Source: JAPLJM01 sp963708515 | GTDB lineage: Bacteria > Desulfobacterota > Syntrophia > Syntrophales > Fen-1087 | NCBI GenBank assembly: GCA_963708515.1 | Contig: CAVPSX010000021.1 | Coordinates: 248,001 to 312,000 of the forward strand | Direction of reading: 5' to 3' | DNA length: 64,000 bases | In this document: positions 18,701 to 26,832 of the stretch, one piece after another | Numbering within the stretch: position 1 is the stretch's first letter | Layout of the letters: every line of letters starts with the position of its first letter | Notes under the pieces: model-generated | The model's input: the letters and a program-made list of their open reading frames with translations, nothing else | What the model was told of the DNA's origin: nothing | The model's database searches: none | Program-made: the position numbers and the translations under genes

Positions 18701-18822
18701 TGTTCCATCTCGTAGGCCGTGACGCGAATCTCGGGGATCGGCTCGACGCGCCGGATCATAAATCCGTGTCGATTTTCTCCCGGTGTAATTGTGATGGCCG
18801 GACATTTTGGGGTTTGTGTCAT
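15775..18822 (-). CDS. M16C metallopeptidase, presequence-protease (PreP) type
   Basis: About 1015 residues, the usual length for PreP/M16C enzymes that hold two halves in one chain. The inverted zinc motif HILEH with downstream Glu is near residue 80 (GLPHILEHSVLAGSERYPLKD). The rest shows the typical order of M16C domains (FSYRD-like AFLSYRDPHLLETLDVYR near the end). No signal peptide is seen, so it probably acts on short peptides in the cytoplasm. ATG 18822 was chosen because GGAG lies ten bases upstream; the frame is open to 18915. It overlaps the next gene by four bases. Confidence 0.92.
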   Translation of the reverse strand: MTQTPKCPAITITPGENRHGFMIRRVEPIPEIRVTAYEMEHERTGARVLHLHCEDRENLYAIAFRTPPPDSTGLPHILEHSVLAGSERYPLKDAFNELLKGTLQTFLNAFTYPDKTIYPVASQVRADYFNLARVYTDLVLRPRLLWQTFAQEGHHFELADPEDPGSDLIVSGIVYNEMKGAYSSQDSLMYKALQENLYPDTPYACDSGGSPEAIPSLTYEQFKAFHRAYYSPSNAYWFLYGDIPTADHLIFLEEILSGFERVQVDSEIPSQPRWDAPSAVRGYYPVEKAESMQKKTTVNVGWMLSENTDHDTALLLQITAGALVGSAAGPLRKALIDSGLGEDLSPVTGLERDLKQIVFAVGLRGTEPQKAQQIERLIIDTLRRVAGDGFDRELIEGTLHQVEFQGKEIQRGTFPYGITLMGRVFHTWLYDGDPLAGLNFPRLIEAVRCRWAEHPALFEDVVRKWFLENPHRLLSVMEPSPGYLDEQEASFRNRMSGIKATLPADAIEKIRRDAEALKSFQAKADGPEALDCLPRLNVRDLERAVETIPTERLNLGGVPALSHELFTNGIAYLDLAFDIADIPEDMQPYLPLLGKFMTNMGAAGLDYEQLAKRIALKTGGLGSSLSAGLLADAHTRNVREETAGPSLSAPSRDAVSDEKHWQKMIFRVRALHRHIGEAVDILADVLTAGDLSDETRMRDLLAEKKNRLHAAVIPSGHLFARRSAGASLSVAAFRDEQWTGKTQLELLTNMMQAFNDPKEAFQGKLLRLKDLIFQRERLTLNLTGDAEGLRLLGKATESLLSRLPGGGPAGRASIPELQARDAGVAIPAQVCYVARVMKAPTYTDPMAAPLWVLSRQLSSGYLYKHIRVQGGAYGGMCQYDPMNGLFAFLSYRDPHLLETLDVYRRAVDTMINERITAEDLEKAVVGAIGALDRPMDPAGRGFTALIRTFAGLTDADRQAFRDGVLTVTSEQLQETAARYFLPAAVSAVVAVYASEERLIRANETLPSKLTIERLP

Positions 18823-19035
18823 GATTTCATTCTCCGGAAAGTGCAGAAACCTTAAGCGGTCCTGTTCTGATGGACGCCGAGCGTTCTCATACCCTATTTT
18901 CGCCCGCAAGTCCATGCGCTTTCCCTATAAAAAAGTTTCTTTACCGTACGGCTTTTTTGTTGTACGGGACGGCATCCATAATTTTTGACGGGACCGACGA
19001 TTTGAGAAACTTGTTACGGAAGGGGGTAATGCAGC
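18823..19035. other. Intergenic region upstream of the M16C protease gene
   Basis: No clear gene. It includes CCGTACGG followed by TTTTTT (about 18945-18957), a short palindrome with a T tract that could be a small terminator on the plus strand. Confidence 0.35.
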
Positions 19036-19224
19036 ATGTCGGACAGGTTTGATGATTTCCTCAACAGACTGGAGATGCCGCTATCGGAGCCTGTGATCGT
19101 GACCATAGCTGATAAGGTCATGGACGTTCAGGTCGCTTGCGTGAGACACGCCGGCGCCTTGATGCAGCGAACCTTATGCGTGGTAATGCCTGCGAGTGCG
19201 CCCGCAAAAAAATCGGTTTCGTAG
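19036..19224 (+). CDS. Doubtful small ORF (62 codons)
   Basis: The ATG at 19036 has GGAAGGGGG upstream, and the first 30 residues look like protein (MSDRFDDFLNRLEMPLSEPV). The C-terminal half is unremarkable and ends before repeat copy 3. It may be a truncated gene. I recognise no family. Confidence 0.25.
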   Translation: MSDRFDDFLNRLEMPLSEPVIVTIADKVMDVQVACVRHAGALMQRTLCVVMPASAPAKKSVS

Positions 19225-19260
19225 AACATCCTTCGCGCGTGCATTCCATCTACATAAGTC

Positions 19261-19439
19261 GAGACCTTTGAAAAATGGCTTCGCCGCCACTCAAAATCTT
19301 TTTCGCTTAAAATATGATATTTCTTAAATATGTATGAAATCAATTAATGAGTCATGGGGAGGGGGCTTGACGGAGTCGTGTCCCCATCAACGAAAAATCT
19401 TTGATTCACCGCTTGCGAACCATTTTTCACCGGTTATGC
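19261..19439 (-). repeat. Dispersed MITE-like repeat, family A, copy 3 (full length with hairpin core)
   Basis: Read on the minus strand, the left end is GCATAACCGGTGAAAAATGG and the right end is GCCATTTTTCAAAGGTCTC. The interior contains GATGGGGACACGACTCCGTC, also found in the copy at 53088, and TTGATTTCATAC, also found in the other A/T-rich centres. Confidence 0.8.
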
Positions 19440-19475
19440 AAAGCGCTCAAGTCATAACAAAAGGAGGAATCCGCC

Positions 19476-20054
19476 ATGAAGTATCTTATCGTTTATTCCC
19501 ATCCAAACCAAAAAAGCTTTTGCCATGCCATTCTGGAAACCATTACAAGCACCCTGACAGCGAAGAAACGAGATTTCACGGTCAGGGACCTCTACGCCCT
19601 CGGGTTTGATCCCGTTCTTAAGGCCAGTGACTTGGAGGCTCTTCAATCGGGAAACATTCCGGCGGACATCAAAACCGAACAGGACCATATCGCGGCAGCG
19701 GACAGGATTATCGTGATCCATCCCGTCTGGTGGACCGGATTGCCGGCCATGATTAAAGGCTATTTCGATCGGGTTTTCAGTTACGGCTTTGCCTACAGCG
19801 CCGACACCAGCGGGATCGTCAAGCTTCTGACGGGTAAGAAGGCGATTGTTTTCAACACACAGGGGACGCCTCAGAAGATCTATGAACAGGCAGGCATGTT
19901 TGATGCTCTGAAAAAAACGTCGGATACGGGAATCTATGGTTTTTGCGGGATAGAGGTTCTGTCCCATCACTTCTTCGGAGCGGTGCCTTATGTCGACGAC
20001 GCAACACGAAAGGGCTATTTGTCAACCGTTCAGAAAACCATGGAATCATTGTGA
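19476..20054 (+). CDS. NAD(P)H-dependent flavodoxin-fold quinone reductase
   Basis: 192 residues of the flavodoxin_2 family (KefF/MdaB/YwrO type). FMN-binding text is YLIVYSHPNQKSFCHAI, then VIHPVWWTGLPAMIKGYFDRVFSYGFAY and FNTQGTPQ. The family transfers two electrons from NAD(P)H to quinones or other acceptors, which limits redox cycling. AAAGGAGGA is well placed before the ATG. The flanking repeat and the short gap to the next gene suggest a single-gene unit. Confidence 0.88.
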   Translation: MKYLIVYSHPNQKSFCHAILETITSTLTAKKRDFTVRDLYALGFDPVLKASDLEALQSGNIPADIKTEQDHIAAADRIIVIHPVWWTGLPAMIKGYFDRVFSYGFAYSADTSGIVKLLTGKKAIVFNTQGTPQKIYEQAGMFDALKKTSDTGIYGFCGIEVLSHHFFGAVPYVDDATRKGYLSTVQKTMESL

Positions 20055-20197
20055 CGACTGCTGAACGAAGCTCCCTCCCGCATGCAGCGGAGAATTTATC
20101 TGGAGAGATGAAACACTAAAGCAAGCAATTTATACCCGCATCGGATTATTTTGCCTCTTCCAGGCGGGAACGGCTCACGGCGAGTGTCCTTGAGATC

Positions 20198-20965
20198 ATG
20201 AAAATTATCGACTCCCACATGCATTGCGGCGTTCAGAATGTCCGGCTTCCGTATGAGACGGTTCAGGGCTGTCTGCGGGAAGGCGGCATCAGCGGCGCCT
20301 GTCTTTTTGCGCCGGTCGAAGACATCTATGACCGCTATGACTATCATTTTCAGGACAGCGTCATCTGGATAAACTGCCGGCAGAAGGCCAATGAGTATCT
20401 GTTGAATCTCCAGCAGTCACAGGCGGACCTTTTTGCCTACTATTTTGTCTGGAACAATTTCAAGAAAGAGGAGCTCAGGAAGGGATACAGGGGCGTAAAA
20501 TGGCACCGGCATGAGGACGAGCCCGTCTATCATTACGATGACCCCCTGTGCGAGGCCTTCCTGCAGGAGGTTTACAACCTGCAACTTCCCATTCTTTTAG
20601 AGGAATCTTACGAAAATACGCGCTATCTGATTGAGCGGATAAAAGGGCGAACGCCGGTTATTGTTCCTCACCTCGGGATGCTGAACGGCGGCTTTGAGGC
20701 GCTGTTTCGTTCCGGCGTCTGGGATGATGAAACCATCTACGCTGATACGGCGCTGGCGTCGAGCGTGGAAATTGCACGATTTCTGGAAAAGTACGGCAGC
20801 GGGCGGCTGCTCTTCGGCAGCGACTTTCCTTTTGGATCACCCGGGCAGGAGCTGCAAAAACTCACCCGTCTTGCGCTCGGCCCGGAAGATCTGGAAAACG
20901 TGGTTGGCCGGAATTTTTTAAGATTGACAAAAGCCGTCCCTCAACAGGCCTCTCCGACCTGTTGA
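20198..20965 (+). CDS. Amidohydrolase-family (Amidohydro_2-like) metal-dependent hydrolase
   Basis: 255 residues with a TIM-barrel amidohydrolase pattern: N-terminal metal motif DSHMHCG, a mid-chain His pair region (VKWHRHEDEPVYHYDD), VPHLGMLNGG and the C-terminal Asp in LLFGSDFPFGSPGQE. This resembles decarboxylating or hydrolytic members of PF04909. The substrate cannot be told. It lies 143 bases after the reductase gene on the same strand; the ATG has a poor ribosome binding site. Confidence 0.75.
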   Translation: MKIIDSHMHCGVQNVRLPYETVQGCLREGGISGACLFAPVEDIYDRYDYHFQDSVIWINCRQKANEYLLNLQQSQADLFAYYFVWNNFKKEELRKGYRGVKWHRHEDEPVYHYDDPLCEAFLQEVYNLQLPILLEESYENTRYLIERIKGRTPVIVPHLGMLNGGFEALFRSGVWDDETIYADTALASSVEIARFLEKYGSGRLLFGSDFPFGSPGQELQKLTRLALGPEDLENVVGRNFLRLTKAVPQQASPTC

Positions 20966-20987
20966 GGGATGCCTGCCTCATGGATAA

Positions 20988-21209
20988 TTATTTTGACTGA
21001 TCAGCCGATACCGGGATGCCCCACCATTTCTGGTCCCGGCTTTTTCGAACATCCTCGGTGCTCACTTTCTTATATCCGCACCAGCTGAAGCTCAGATGAC
21101 TCACGTTTTCATACACCGATGAGTGGTTCCAGAATTCGGACTGCCGGGCTGCCGCCCCGCAACCGGCAATAAAGAAGCACGCCATGACGATAAGCAGTAA
21201 TTTTTTCAT
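20988..21209 (-). CDS. Small lipoprotein of unknown function
   Basis: 73 residues. MKKLLLIVMACFFIAGCG is a clean lipoprotein signal with lipobox IAGC. The mature part (SEFWNHSSVYENVSHLSFSW, then SRDQKWWGIPV) is short and unfamiliar, though similar small lipoproteins occur widely in this class. GAGGGG precedes the ATG at 21209. It lies downstream of a tRNA-Leu gene on the same strand. Confidence 0.7.
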   Translation of the reverse strand: MKKLLLIVMACFFIAGCGAAARQSEFWNHSSVYENVSHLSFSWCGYKKVSTEDVRKSRDQKWWGIPVSADQSK

Positions 21210-21325
21210 GTCTGTCCCCTCGCTTTCTTTTGTGCGGGCCGAGATCCTCCCTGCGGCCGCAGGTGGATGAAACGCCCGAACAGTATGGATTACGCCTCGA
21301 AAACAATCCCCGCGCGAAATAAAAA

Positions 21326-21411
21326 TGGTGCCGAACCCGGGATTTGAACCCGGACAAGCGTAACTCACTACCCCCTCAAGATAGCGTGCCTGCCATTTCC
21401 ACCACTTCGGC
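21326..21411 (-). tRNA. tRNA-Leu (GAG), diverged copy
   Basis: 86 bases including encoded CCA. The anticodon loop CTTGAGG gives GAG, and a long variable arm fits leucine. Compared with the copy at 25282 it has substitutions in the D arm and the variable arm, and a G7-G66 mismatch at the base of the acceptor stem. It may be losing function. Confidence 0.85.
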
Positions 21412-21496
21412 TTTATTGTATCATCAGGTGATTGACTCGCACGCCTGCTACCGCTTTCACAATTCTGTTAACACACGGCGGGAAGATTTGTCAAAT
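21326..21496 (-). repeat. 171-bp direct duplication, copy 1 (tRNA-Leu plus upstream region)
   Basis: Co-linear with 25282-25452 without gaps. The shared upstream part includes TTGACAAATCTTCCCGCCG, which gives a -35 element of the tRNA promoter. The fbp, fba and gap genes lie between the two copies. Confidence 0.85.
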
Positions 21497-21529
21497 TGAT
21501 TTCGTCGATAAACTTCCCCGCTTTCCTCC

Positions 21530-21558
21530 TTGCCACTTACCACAAAATAGGTTATAAG
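21530..21558 (+). promoter_or_regulatory. Probable sigma-70-type promoter of fbp
   Basis: TTGCCA (21530-21535), 17-bp spacer, TATAAG (21553-21558). A small stem (AGGCT/AGCCT) follows at once. The predicted leader before the fbp ATG is about 175 bases. Confidence 0.5.
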
Positions 21559-21739
21559 GCTCATCTATAGCCTAAGGGCGCATTTTTGGTCAACATCGAA
21601 AACGGGCTCTTGCTGGAAATGGCCAGCTGGCGGCGTTGTAACGGCTGTTTGGAAGAGATGCTTTTCCAAGATAACCATCAAATATCCTCCAGTCTATGAT
21701 GGTTTCAGTAAAATATCTACGCATTTGAAGAGGTGAGTT

Positions 21740-22685
21740 ATGGGAGAAGGGATATTGGACTATACAAGATTTACCGTTGACCTTCGCCGGCACATGTGGA
21801 TGGCCGGAGTGGAGCCGGAATTGCGGCGGCTGATCTGGCAGATCGCCGTGACGGGGAAGTATATTTCTGCCAAGATCAATGAATCGAACCGGAAGCTGGC
21901 GGGATCTAAAAACGTCTCCGGAGAAGAACAGCTGGCCCTGGATCGGAGCGCCGACGAGATTCTCATGAACCAGCTCCGTTTTTCCGGGTTCGTGAGTGAA
22001 TATGCCTCCGAGGAACAAGATGAGATCATCCCCATCGGTAAGGGCACAGAAACATACATTGTCACCGCCGATCCCCTTGACGGATCATCCCTCGTTGATA
22101 CGAACCTGGCTATTGGCACGATCATCGGCATCCACAAGGAATCGGTGTTTACGGAAGGTCGAAAATCCATGGTGGCCGCCCTCTATATTACCTATGGACC
22201 CCTGATCACCATGGCCTATTCCGCAGGGAAGGGCACCCATGAATTTGTCTTGAACCGGGAAGGAGAGTACGTCCTGTCCCAGGAAAATATAAAAATGAAG
22301 GACACGAGGCTCCATCTATAGCGTGGGTGGTCTGAGGCTGGACTGGACGCCGGAGCACATGAAGTTTGTGGAACATCTGGAGGGCGAAGGTTACAAGCTC
22401 CGCTACAGCGGAGGTTTCGTCCCCGACATCAATCAGGTTCTCATTAAAAAGGGCGGGGTTTTCACCTATCCAGCGTTGAAAAAAAGCCCCAAGGGGAAAC
22501 TGAGACTTCTTTTCGAACTCCAGCCCATGGCCTACATTATCGAGCAGGCAGGCGGGATGGCGACAAATGGCAGAGAAGATATCCTGTCCATCAAGGTCGA
22601 AGAGCTTCATCAGCGCAGCCCCATCTATATCGGGAGTCGTTCTGAGGTCGAAAAGGCAAAAGAATTTCTGACAGCAGCACAATGA
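21740..22685 (+). pseudogene. fbp: Fructose-1,6-bisphosphatase class I, interrupted by one frameshift
   Basis: The first 194 codons read as FBPase class I (EEQLALDRSADEILMNQL, SEEQDEI-like text, metal site DPLDGSSLVDTNLAIGTI). The frame then hits a stop at 22319-22321. Dropping one base near 22304 restores GSIYSVGGLRLDWTPEH and the rest of the enzyme (GYKLRYSGGFVPDINQVL, IEQAGGMATNGRE) to 22685, giving about 315 residues, normal length. The enzyme makes fructose-6-phosphate in gluconeogenesis and sits directly before fba. One extra base is either a real mutation or a sequencing error; no slippery site is present. GAAGAGGTGAGTT precedes the ATG. Confidence 0.88.
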
Positions 22686-22720
22686 TACAGCAATGACTAT
22701 AGAATGAAGAGGTGGCTGGA

Positions 22721-24115
22721 ATGATTTATGAGACAATGGATCAATTGAAAAAGGGAATCGCGGGTATCCTGGAGATTGAAATGGGAGGCGTTAAGGTTCT
22801 CGATGAGAAAGCTTTAAGGACTTCTTTGATTGACGACCTGATCTTTACTGCGACTTTCAGCCCCGATCCCGCAACGATGAAGGCGGCGCGGTGGCTGATA
22901 CGCCGGGCCGGAGCCGCAGTGGGCGCCGTATCCGCGTCCATACAGGGCTTGTACGATGCCATGGGCCAGGGCAAGGTTTCCGGCATTACCGTTCCGGCCA
23001 TTAACATCCGGGCCATGACCTATGATACGGCCCAGGCGGTCTTTCGTGCCGCTCTGAAAGGCAGTGTGGGCGCCGTCATCTTCGAGATCGCCCGGTCGGA
23101 AGTCGACTATACCATCCAGCGCCCCGAGGAATACACCTGTGCCGTGACCGCGGCGGCCATCAAGGCAGGATTCAACGGCCCCTTGTTTATTCAGGGTGAC
23201 CATTTTCAGGTTAATGCGAAGAAGTTCGCCAAGGATCCTGCGGGAGAGGTCAAGGCCGTGAAAGATCTCATTCGGGAAGGGATTGAGGCGGGATTTTTCA
23301 ATATCGATATCGATACCTCCACCCTCGTAGAACTGGAGCATCCGACGGTGAAGGAGCAGCAGGAAAAGAACTATTCCCTGGCGGCGGAACTGACGGCGAT
23401 GATCCGGGAGATCGAGCCCAAGGGTTTGACCGTTTCCGTGGGCGGCGAGATCGGCGAGGTGGGCGGCAAGAACAGCACGGTGGAAGAGTTGCGGGCCTTT
23501 ATGGATGGCTACCTCGATGCGTTAAAGAGCCGGGGAAAAGATCTCAGGGGAATCAGCAAGATCAGCGTCCAGACAGGGACGACCCACGGCGGCATTCCCA
23601 TGCCCGATGGATCCGTTGCCAAGGTGAAACTGGATTTCGAAACCCTGGAGAAGCTCTCCGATGCCGCCCGCAAAGACTATGGGCTGGGCGGGGCCGTCCA
23701 GCATGGGGCTTCCACCCTGCCCAACGAGGCCTTCGATCGGTTCCCCGCCGTCAGGACAGCGGAGATCCATCTGGCAACGGGTTTCCAGAACATCATTTAT
23801 GACAGCGCCCATTTCCCGGCAGGGTTGAAGGACCAGATTTACCAATATCTGAGCCTTGAGTTTGCCGGCGAGAAAAAGGAGACGGACACACAAGAGCAGT
23901 TCATCTACAAGACCCGGAAAAAAGGCTTCGGCCACTTCAAGAAGGATATCTGGACCCTTCCGGCAGAAACCCGTCAGGCGATCGGCCAGGAGCTGGAGAA
24001 TCAGTTTGCCTTCCTCTTCGGCAAACTCAATGCAAAGAACACCATGGATGTTGTGCGGCAGCATGTGAAGTCTGTGGATGTACCGGTGAAGATACCGGAG
24101 GCACTGAAAGCGTAG
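22721..24115 (+). CDS. fba: Class II fructose-bisphosphate aldolase, long form
   Basis: 464 residues, longer than E. coli FbaA and like the long class II enzymes of anaerobes. Zinc and substrate motifs are FIQGDHFQVN, DIDTSTL, VGGEIGEVGGKNSTVEE, QTGTTHGG and AVQHGASTLPNEAF. It condenses dihydroxyacetone phosphate with glyceraldehyde-3-phosphate or does the reverse. ATG 22721 is preferred over GTG 22712 because GAGGTGG lies correctly before it. It follows fbp by 35 bases, forming a gluconeogenic pair, and ends at a strong bidirectional terminator. Confidence 0.92.
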   Translation: MIYETMDQLKKGIAGILEIEMGGVKVLDEKALRTSLIDDLIFTATFSPDPATMKAARWLIRRAGAAVGAVSASIQGLYDAMGQGKVSGITVPAINIRAMTYDTAQAVFRAALKGSVGAVIFEIARSEVDYTIQRPEEYTCAVTAAAIKAGFNGPLFIQGDHFQVNAKKFAKDPAGEVKAVKDLIREGIEAGFFNIDIDTSTLVELEHPTVKEQQEKNYSLAAELTAMIREIEPKGLTVSVGGEIGEVGGKNSTVEELRAFMDGYLDALKSRGKDLRGISKISVQTGTTHGGIPMPDGSVAKVKLDFETLEKLSDAARKDYGLGGAVQHGASTLPNEAFDRFPAVRTAEIHLATGFQNIIYDSAHFPAGLKDQIYQYLSLEFAGEKKETDTQEQFIYKTRKKGFGHFKKDIWTLPAETRQAIGQELENQFAFLFGKLNAKNTMDVVRQHVKSVDVPVKIPEALKA

Positions 24116-24141
24116 CTTAATGTTTATCAATAAACATCAAT

Positions 24142-24176
24142 AAAAATCCCGGGACCAAGTGAGGGCCCGGGATTTT
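24142..24176. terminator. Bidirectional rho-independent terminator between fba and gap
   Basis: Perfect 12-bp stem AAAAATCCCGGG/CCCGGGATTTTT with an 11-base loop, giving T tracts on both strands. It serves the two convergent genes. Confidence 0.93.
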
Positions 24177-24197
24177 TATTTTGAGGTATCGGGAAAG

Positions 24198-25196
24198 CTA
24201 TTTCATCATCAGGGGAATCAGGTCGATGACGCGATTTGAATAACCCCATTCGTTATCGTACCAGCTCAGGACTTTAATGAAATTCCCGTCCATGACCATG
24301 GTGGACTTGGCGTCGAAAACGGACGACGCCGGGTTGCCGATAACATCGGCGGAAACGATCTCGTCTTCACAGTATTCCAGGTAACCCTTGAGCGGTCCGG
24401 CCGCAGCGGCCTTCATCGCTTCATTGATTTCCTGCACGGTGACATTCTTCTTCAGTTCAGCAACAAGATCTACAACAGATCCATCATGCACGGGGGCGCG
24501 TATGGCGATGCCGTCCAGCTTCCCTTTCAGTTCGGGAATGACCTGGCCAACGGCGCGGGCAGCACCCGTCGTCGTTGGAATGAGGGACAGTGCGGCGGAA
24601 CGGGCCCGGCGCAGGTCGCTGTGCGGCTGATCCAGGATGTTCTGATCGTTGGTATAGGCATGGATGGTTGTCATCCAGCCGCGGACGATGCCAAACTGCT
24701 CATGCAACACCTTGGCCATAGGCGCCAGGCAGTTGGTCGTGCAGGAGGCATTGGAAACAATGCGGTGTTCCGGCTTCAACTGATTGTCATTCACACCCAG
24801 AACGATGGTGGCGTCAATTTCTCCTTTTGCAGGCACGGTCAGGATCACTTTTTTCGCGCCGGCTTTGAAGTGATTCTCGATCTTCTCTTTGGACGTGAAA
24901 ATGCCTGTCGATTCGATCACAATATCAACACCCAAAGCACCCCAGGGAATCTGGGCGGGGTCTCTTTCCGCCGTTATCTTGACGGATTTGCCATCGACAA
25001 CAATACTGTCCGCCGTCGCTTCCACTTTGCCGGGGAACCGCCCGTGGGTTGAGTCGTATTTCAACAGATGGGCCAACGTTTTCGCATTGGTGATATCATT
25101 GAAGCAGACAAATTCAATATCAGATCTTTTAAAGCCGGCTTTATAAACCAGGCGTCCAATGCGCCCGAAACCGTTGATTCCCACTTTGATGCTCAT
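24198..25196 (-). CDS. gap: Glyceraldehyde-3-phosphate dehydrogenase
   Basis: 332 residues. NAD-binding start VGINGFGRIGRLVYKAG, active-site motif NASCTTNCLAPMAKVLHE with catalytic Cys, substrate-binding text GAARAVGQVIPELKGKLDG and C-terminal WYDNEWGYSNRV. It links the triose-phosphate and 1,3-bisphosphoglycerate pools in glycolysis and gluconeogenesis. AGGAGAATTATTCC is upstream of the ATG. It converges on fba across the terminator at 24142. Confidence 0.97.
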   Translation of the reverse strand: MSIKVGINGFGRIGRLVYKAGFKRSDIEFVCFNDITNAKTLAHLLKYDSTHGRFPGKVEATADSIVVDGKSVKITAERDPAQIPWGALGVDIVIESTGIFTSKEKIENHFKAGAKKVILTVPAKGEIDATIVLGVNDNQLKPEHRIVSNASCTTNCLAPMAKVLHEQFGIVRGWMTTIHAYTNDQNILDQPHSDLRRARSAALSLIPTTTGAARAVGQVIPELKGKLDGIAIRAPVHDGSVVDLVAELKKNVTVQEINEAMKAAAAGPLKGYLEYCEDEIVSADVIGNPASSVFDAKSTMVMDGNFIKVLSWYDNEWGYSNRVIDLIPLMMK

Positions 25197-25281
25197 GGAA
25201 TAATTCTCCTTCGTGATGTTATTTTCTGATGGGGTATTGCTTTCGATGCATGGGTGGAAGCTAACCCCCAGTTTTTATTCA

Positions 25282-25367
25282 TGGTGCCGAAGCCGGGATT
25301 TGAACCCGGACGAGCGTAACTCACTACCCCCTCAAGATAGCGTGTCTACCATTTCCACCACTTCGGC
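25282..25367 (-). tRNA. tRNA-Leu (GAG)
   Basis: 86 bases with encoded CCA. Acceptor GCCGAAG/CTTCGGC is fully paired, the anticodon loop CTTGAGG gives GAG, and a long variable arm is present. It lies just downstream of secG, as does leuU in E. coli, so this is the ancestral copy. Confidence 0.95.
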
Positions 25368-25452
25368 ATTTTTGTATCATGCGGTGATTGACCCGCATGC
25401 CTGTTGCCGCCTTTACAGCTTTGTTAATACCCGGCGGGAAGATTTGTCAAAT
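25282..25452 (-). repeat. 171-bp direct duplication, copy 2 (ancestral tRNA-Leu region)
   Basis: Pairs without gaps with 21326-21496. Identity is highest in the tRNA and in the final GGCGGGAAGATTTGTCAAAT. Confidence 0.85.
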
Positions 25453-25480
25453 GAAAACAAACAGAGGCTTAATACCGGCG

Positions 25481-25861
25481 CTATCTGGCCTGCTGCGGAA
25501 CGGCCTGTGCAGGTTGTCCGGTCGCACCCGTCGGTGCGGGCGTCGGAGGCGGAACCGCCGGTTGCTCAGGTTGCACGGGCGTGGCTTTTTGTTCGACTCC
25601 GGCCTTGGATGCGCCCCCCATCACCGATTTTCCTTTATGGACCGCGGAGTAAGACAGGGTCAGCGACGTAATCATAAAGAGAATGGCAACGACGGTTGTC
25701 ATTTTTCCCAGAAAACTGGCCGGGCCACTGCTGCCGAAGACGGTCTGGCTCGAGCCGCCGAATGCCGCCCCCATGTTGGCACCCTTCCCCGCCTGGAGCA
25801 GGATGACAAGGATCAGGATAATGCAAACAATGACATGTAATGCGGTAACAAAAATCTGCAC
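25481..25861 (-). CDS. secG: Preprotein translocase subunit SecG
   Basis: About 126 residues from GTG 25861 (GAGAGG eight bases upstream); a TTG at 25888 that overlaps the tpiA stop is an alternative. Two transmembrane helices flank the conserved loop LLQAGKGANMGAAFGGSSQTVFGSSG, split here as LLQAGKGANMG and GGSSQTVFGS. The tail is rich in Pro, Ala and Gln. SecG assists SecYE in protein export. tpiA-secG-tRNA-Leu is a widespread order. Confidence 0.93.
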   Translation of the reverse strand: MQIFVTALHVIVCIILILVILLQAGKGANMGAAFGGSSQTVFGSSGPASFLGKMTTVVAILFMITSLTLSYSAVHKGKSVMGGASKAGVEQKATPVQPEQPAVPPPTPAPTGATGQPAQAVPQQAR

Positions 25862-25884
25862 GTTAATAAACCTCTCTTTTAAAA

Positions 25885-26634
25885 TCAAAATGCGACAATT
25901 TTGCCGAATGTATTGACATCCAGGCTGGCCCCACCCACCAGAGCCCCGTTGATATCCGGCTGGGCCATGAGCTTACCGATATTATCCGGGTTGACGCTCC
26001 CGCCGTAAATGACGGGAAGGCGATGGACGGCTTCTTCCCCGTAGTGCTTTTTCATTAGTTTACGAATATAATCATGAATTTCCTGGGCCTGTTCGGGCGT
26101 CGCCGTTTTCCCGGTGCCGATGGCCCAGACCGGCTCGTAGGCGACGGTCATACGATCTATATCAGATGCCGTGATTTGATTCAATCCTTCTTCGATCTGT
26201 TTTTCGATGACGCTAAAAGTCCTGCCTGCTTCCCGTTCCTGAAGGGTTTCCCCGACACAGAAAATTGGCTGGATCCCGCACTGAAGGGCCATGACGATTT
26301 TGGCATGGACAACGGCATTGCTTTCACCAAAAATGGTCCGGCGTTCGGAATGTCCTGCAAGCGCGTGCGTGCAGCCCACATCGACAAGCATCCGCGCCGA
26401 TATCTCGCCCGTGAAGGCGCCGTCCTGGTTTTCACTGAGATTCTGCGCCGACAGCCCGATGCTCGAATCTTTCAGCGCTACGCCGACAGCGGAAAGTGCC
26501 GTGAAGGGGGGCGCCAGCACCACCTGCCTGTCGCTCATACCGACGACAAGCTGCTTCAGACGGCCCACGAAATCCAATGATTCACCCACCGTCTTGTTCA
26601 TTTTCCAGTTCGCAACGATAATCGGCTTAATCAT
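25885..26634 (-). CDS. tpiA: Triosephosphate isomerase
   Basis: 249 residues. ANWKMNKT holds the catalytic Lys, AGHSERR the catalytic His, and AYEPVWAIGTG the catalytic Glu with the phosphate loop. The C-terminal text is YGGSVNPDN and GALVGGASL. It interconverts dihydroxyacetone phosphate and glyceraldehyde-3-phosphate. secG follows at once. Confidence 0.97.
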   Translation of the reverse strand: MIKPIIVANWKMNKTVGESLDFVGRLKQLVVGMSDRQVVLAPPFTALSAVGVALKDSSIGLSAQNLSENQDGAFTGEISARMLVDVGCTHALAGHSERRTIFGESNAVVHAKIVMALQCGIQPIFCVGETLQEREAGRTFSVIEKQIEEGLNQITASDIDRMTVAYEPVWAIGTGKTATPEQAQEIHDYIRKLMKKHYGEEAVHRLPVIYGGSVNPDNIGKLMAQPDINGALVGGASLDVNTFGKIVAF

Positions 26635-26680
26635 ATCTGCCCCTAAAAGTTACTGGACTCATACAAAGTCAATAAATGAG

Positions 26681-26707
26681 CCGAAAACGACGACTTTGTA
26701 AAAAGTC
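26681..26707 (+). repeat. Solo end of repeat family B
   Basis: CCGAAAACGACGACTTTGTAAAAAGTC matches the left end of the family B element at 27519-27545 nearly base for base. It lies directly upstream of tpiA and may affect its promoter region. Confidence 0.6.
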
Positions 26708-26832
26708 ACGATGCTGAAAGCGGGCGGATCATAGCCACAGAAAAAGGGTGAAGTCAATACCTTTTTCAAAAAAGCCTCTATCCCATTATGAGCTTCTCAA
26801 CAGGAGCCATTTCGCAACGCTCAGAGTGTTTA

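Noticed and set aside
22290..22325. Programmed frameshift in fbp
   Set aside because: No slippery heptamer, Shine-Dalgarno-like stimulator or pseudoknot is evident, and similar one-base shifts occur in unrelated genes here, so error or mutation is likelier.
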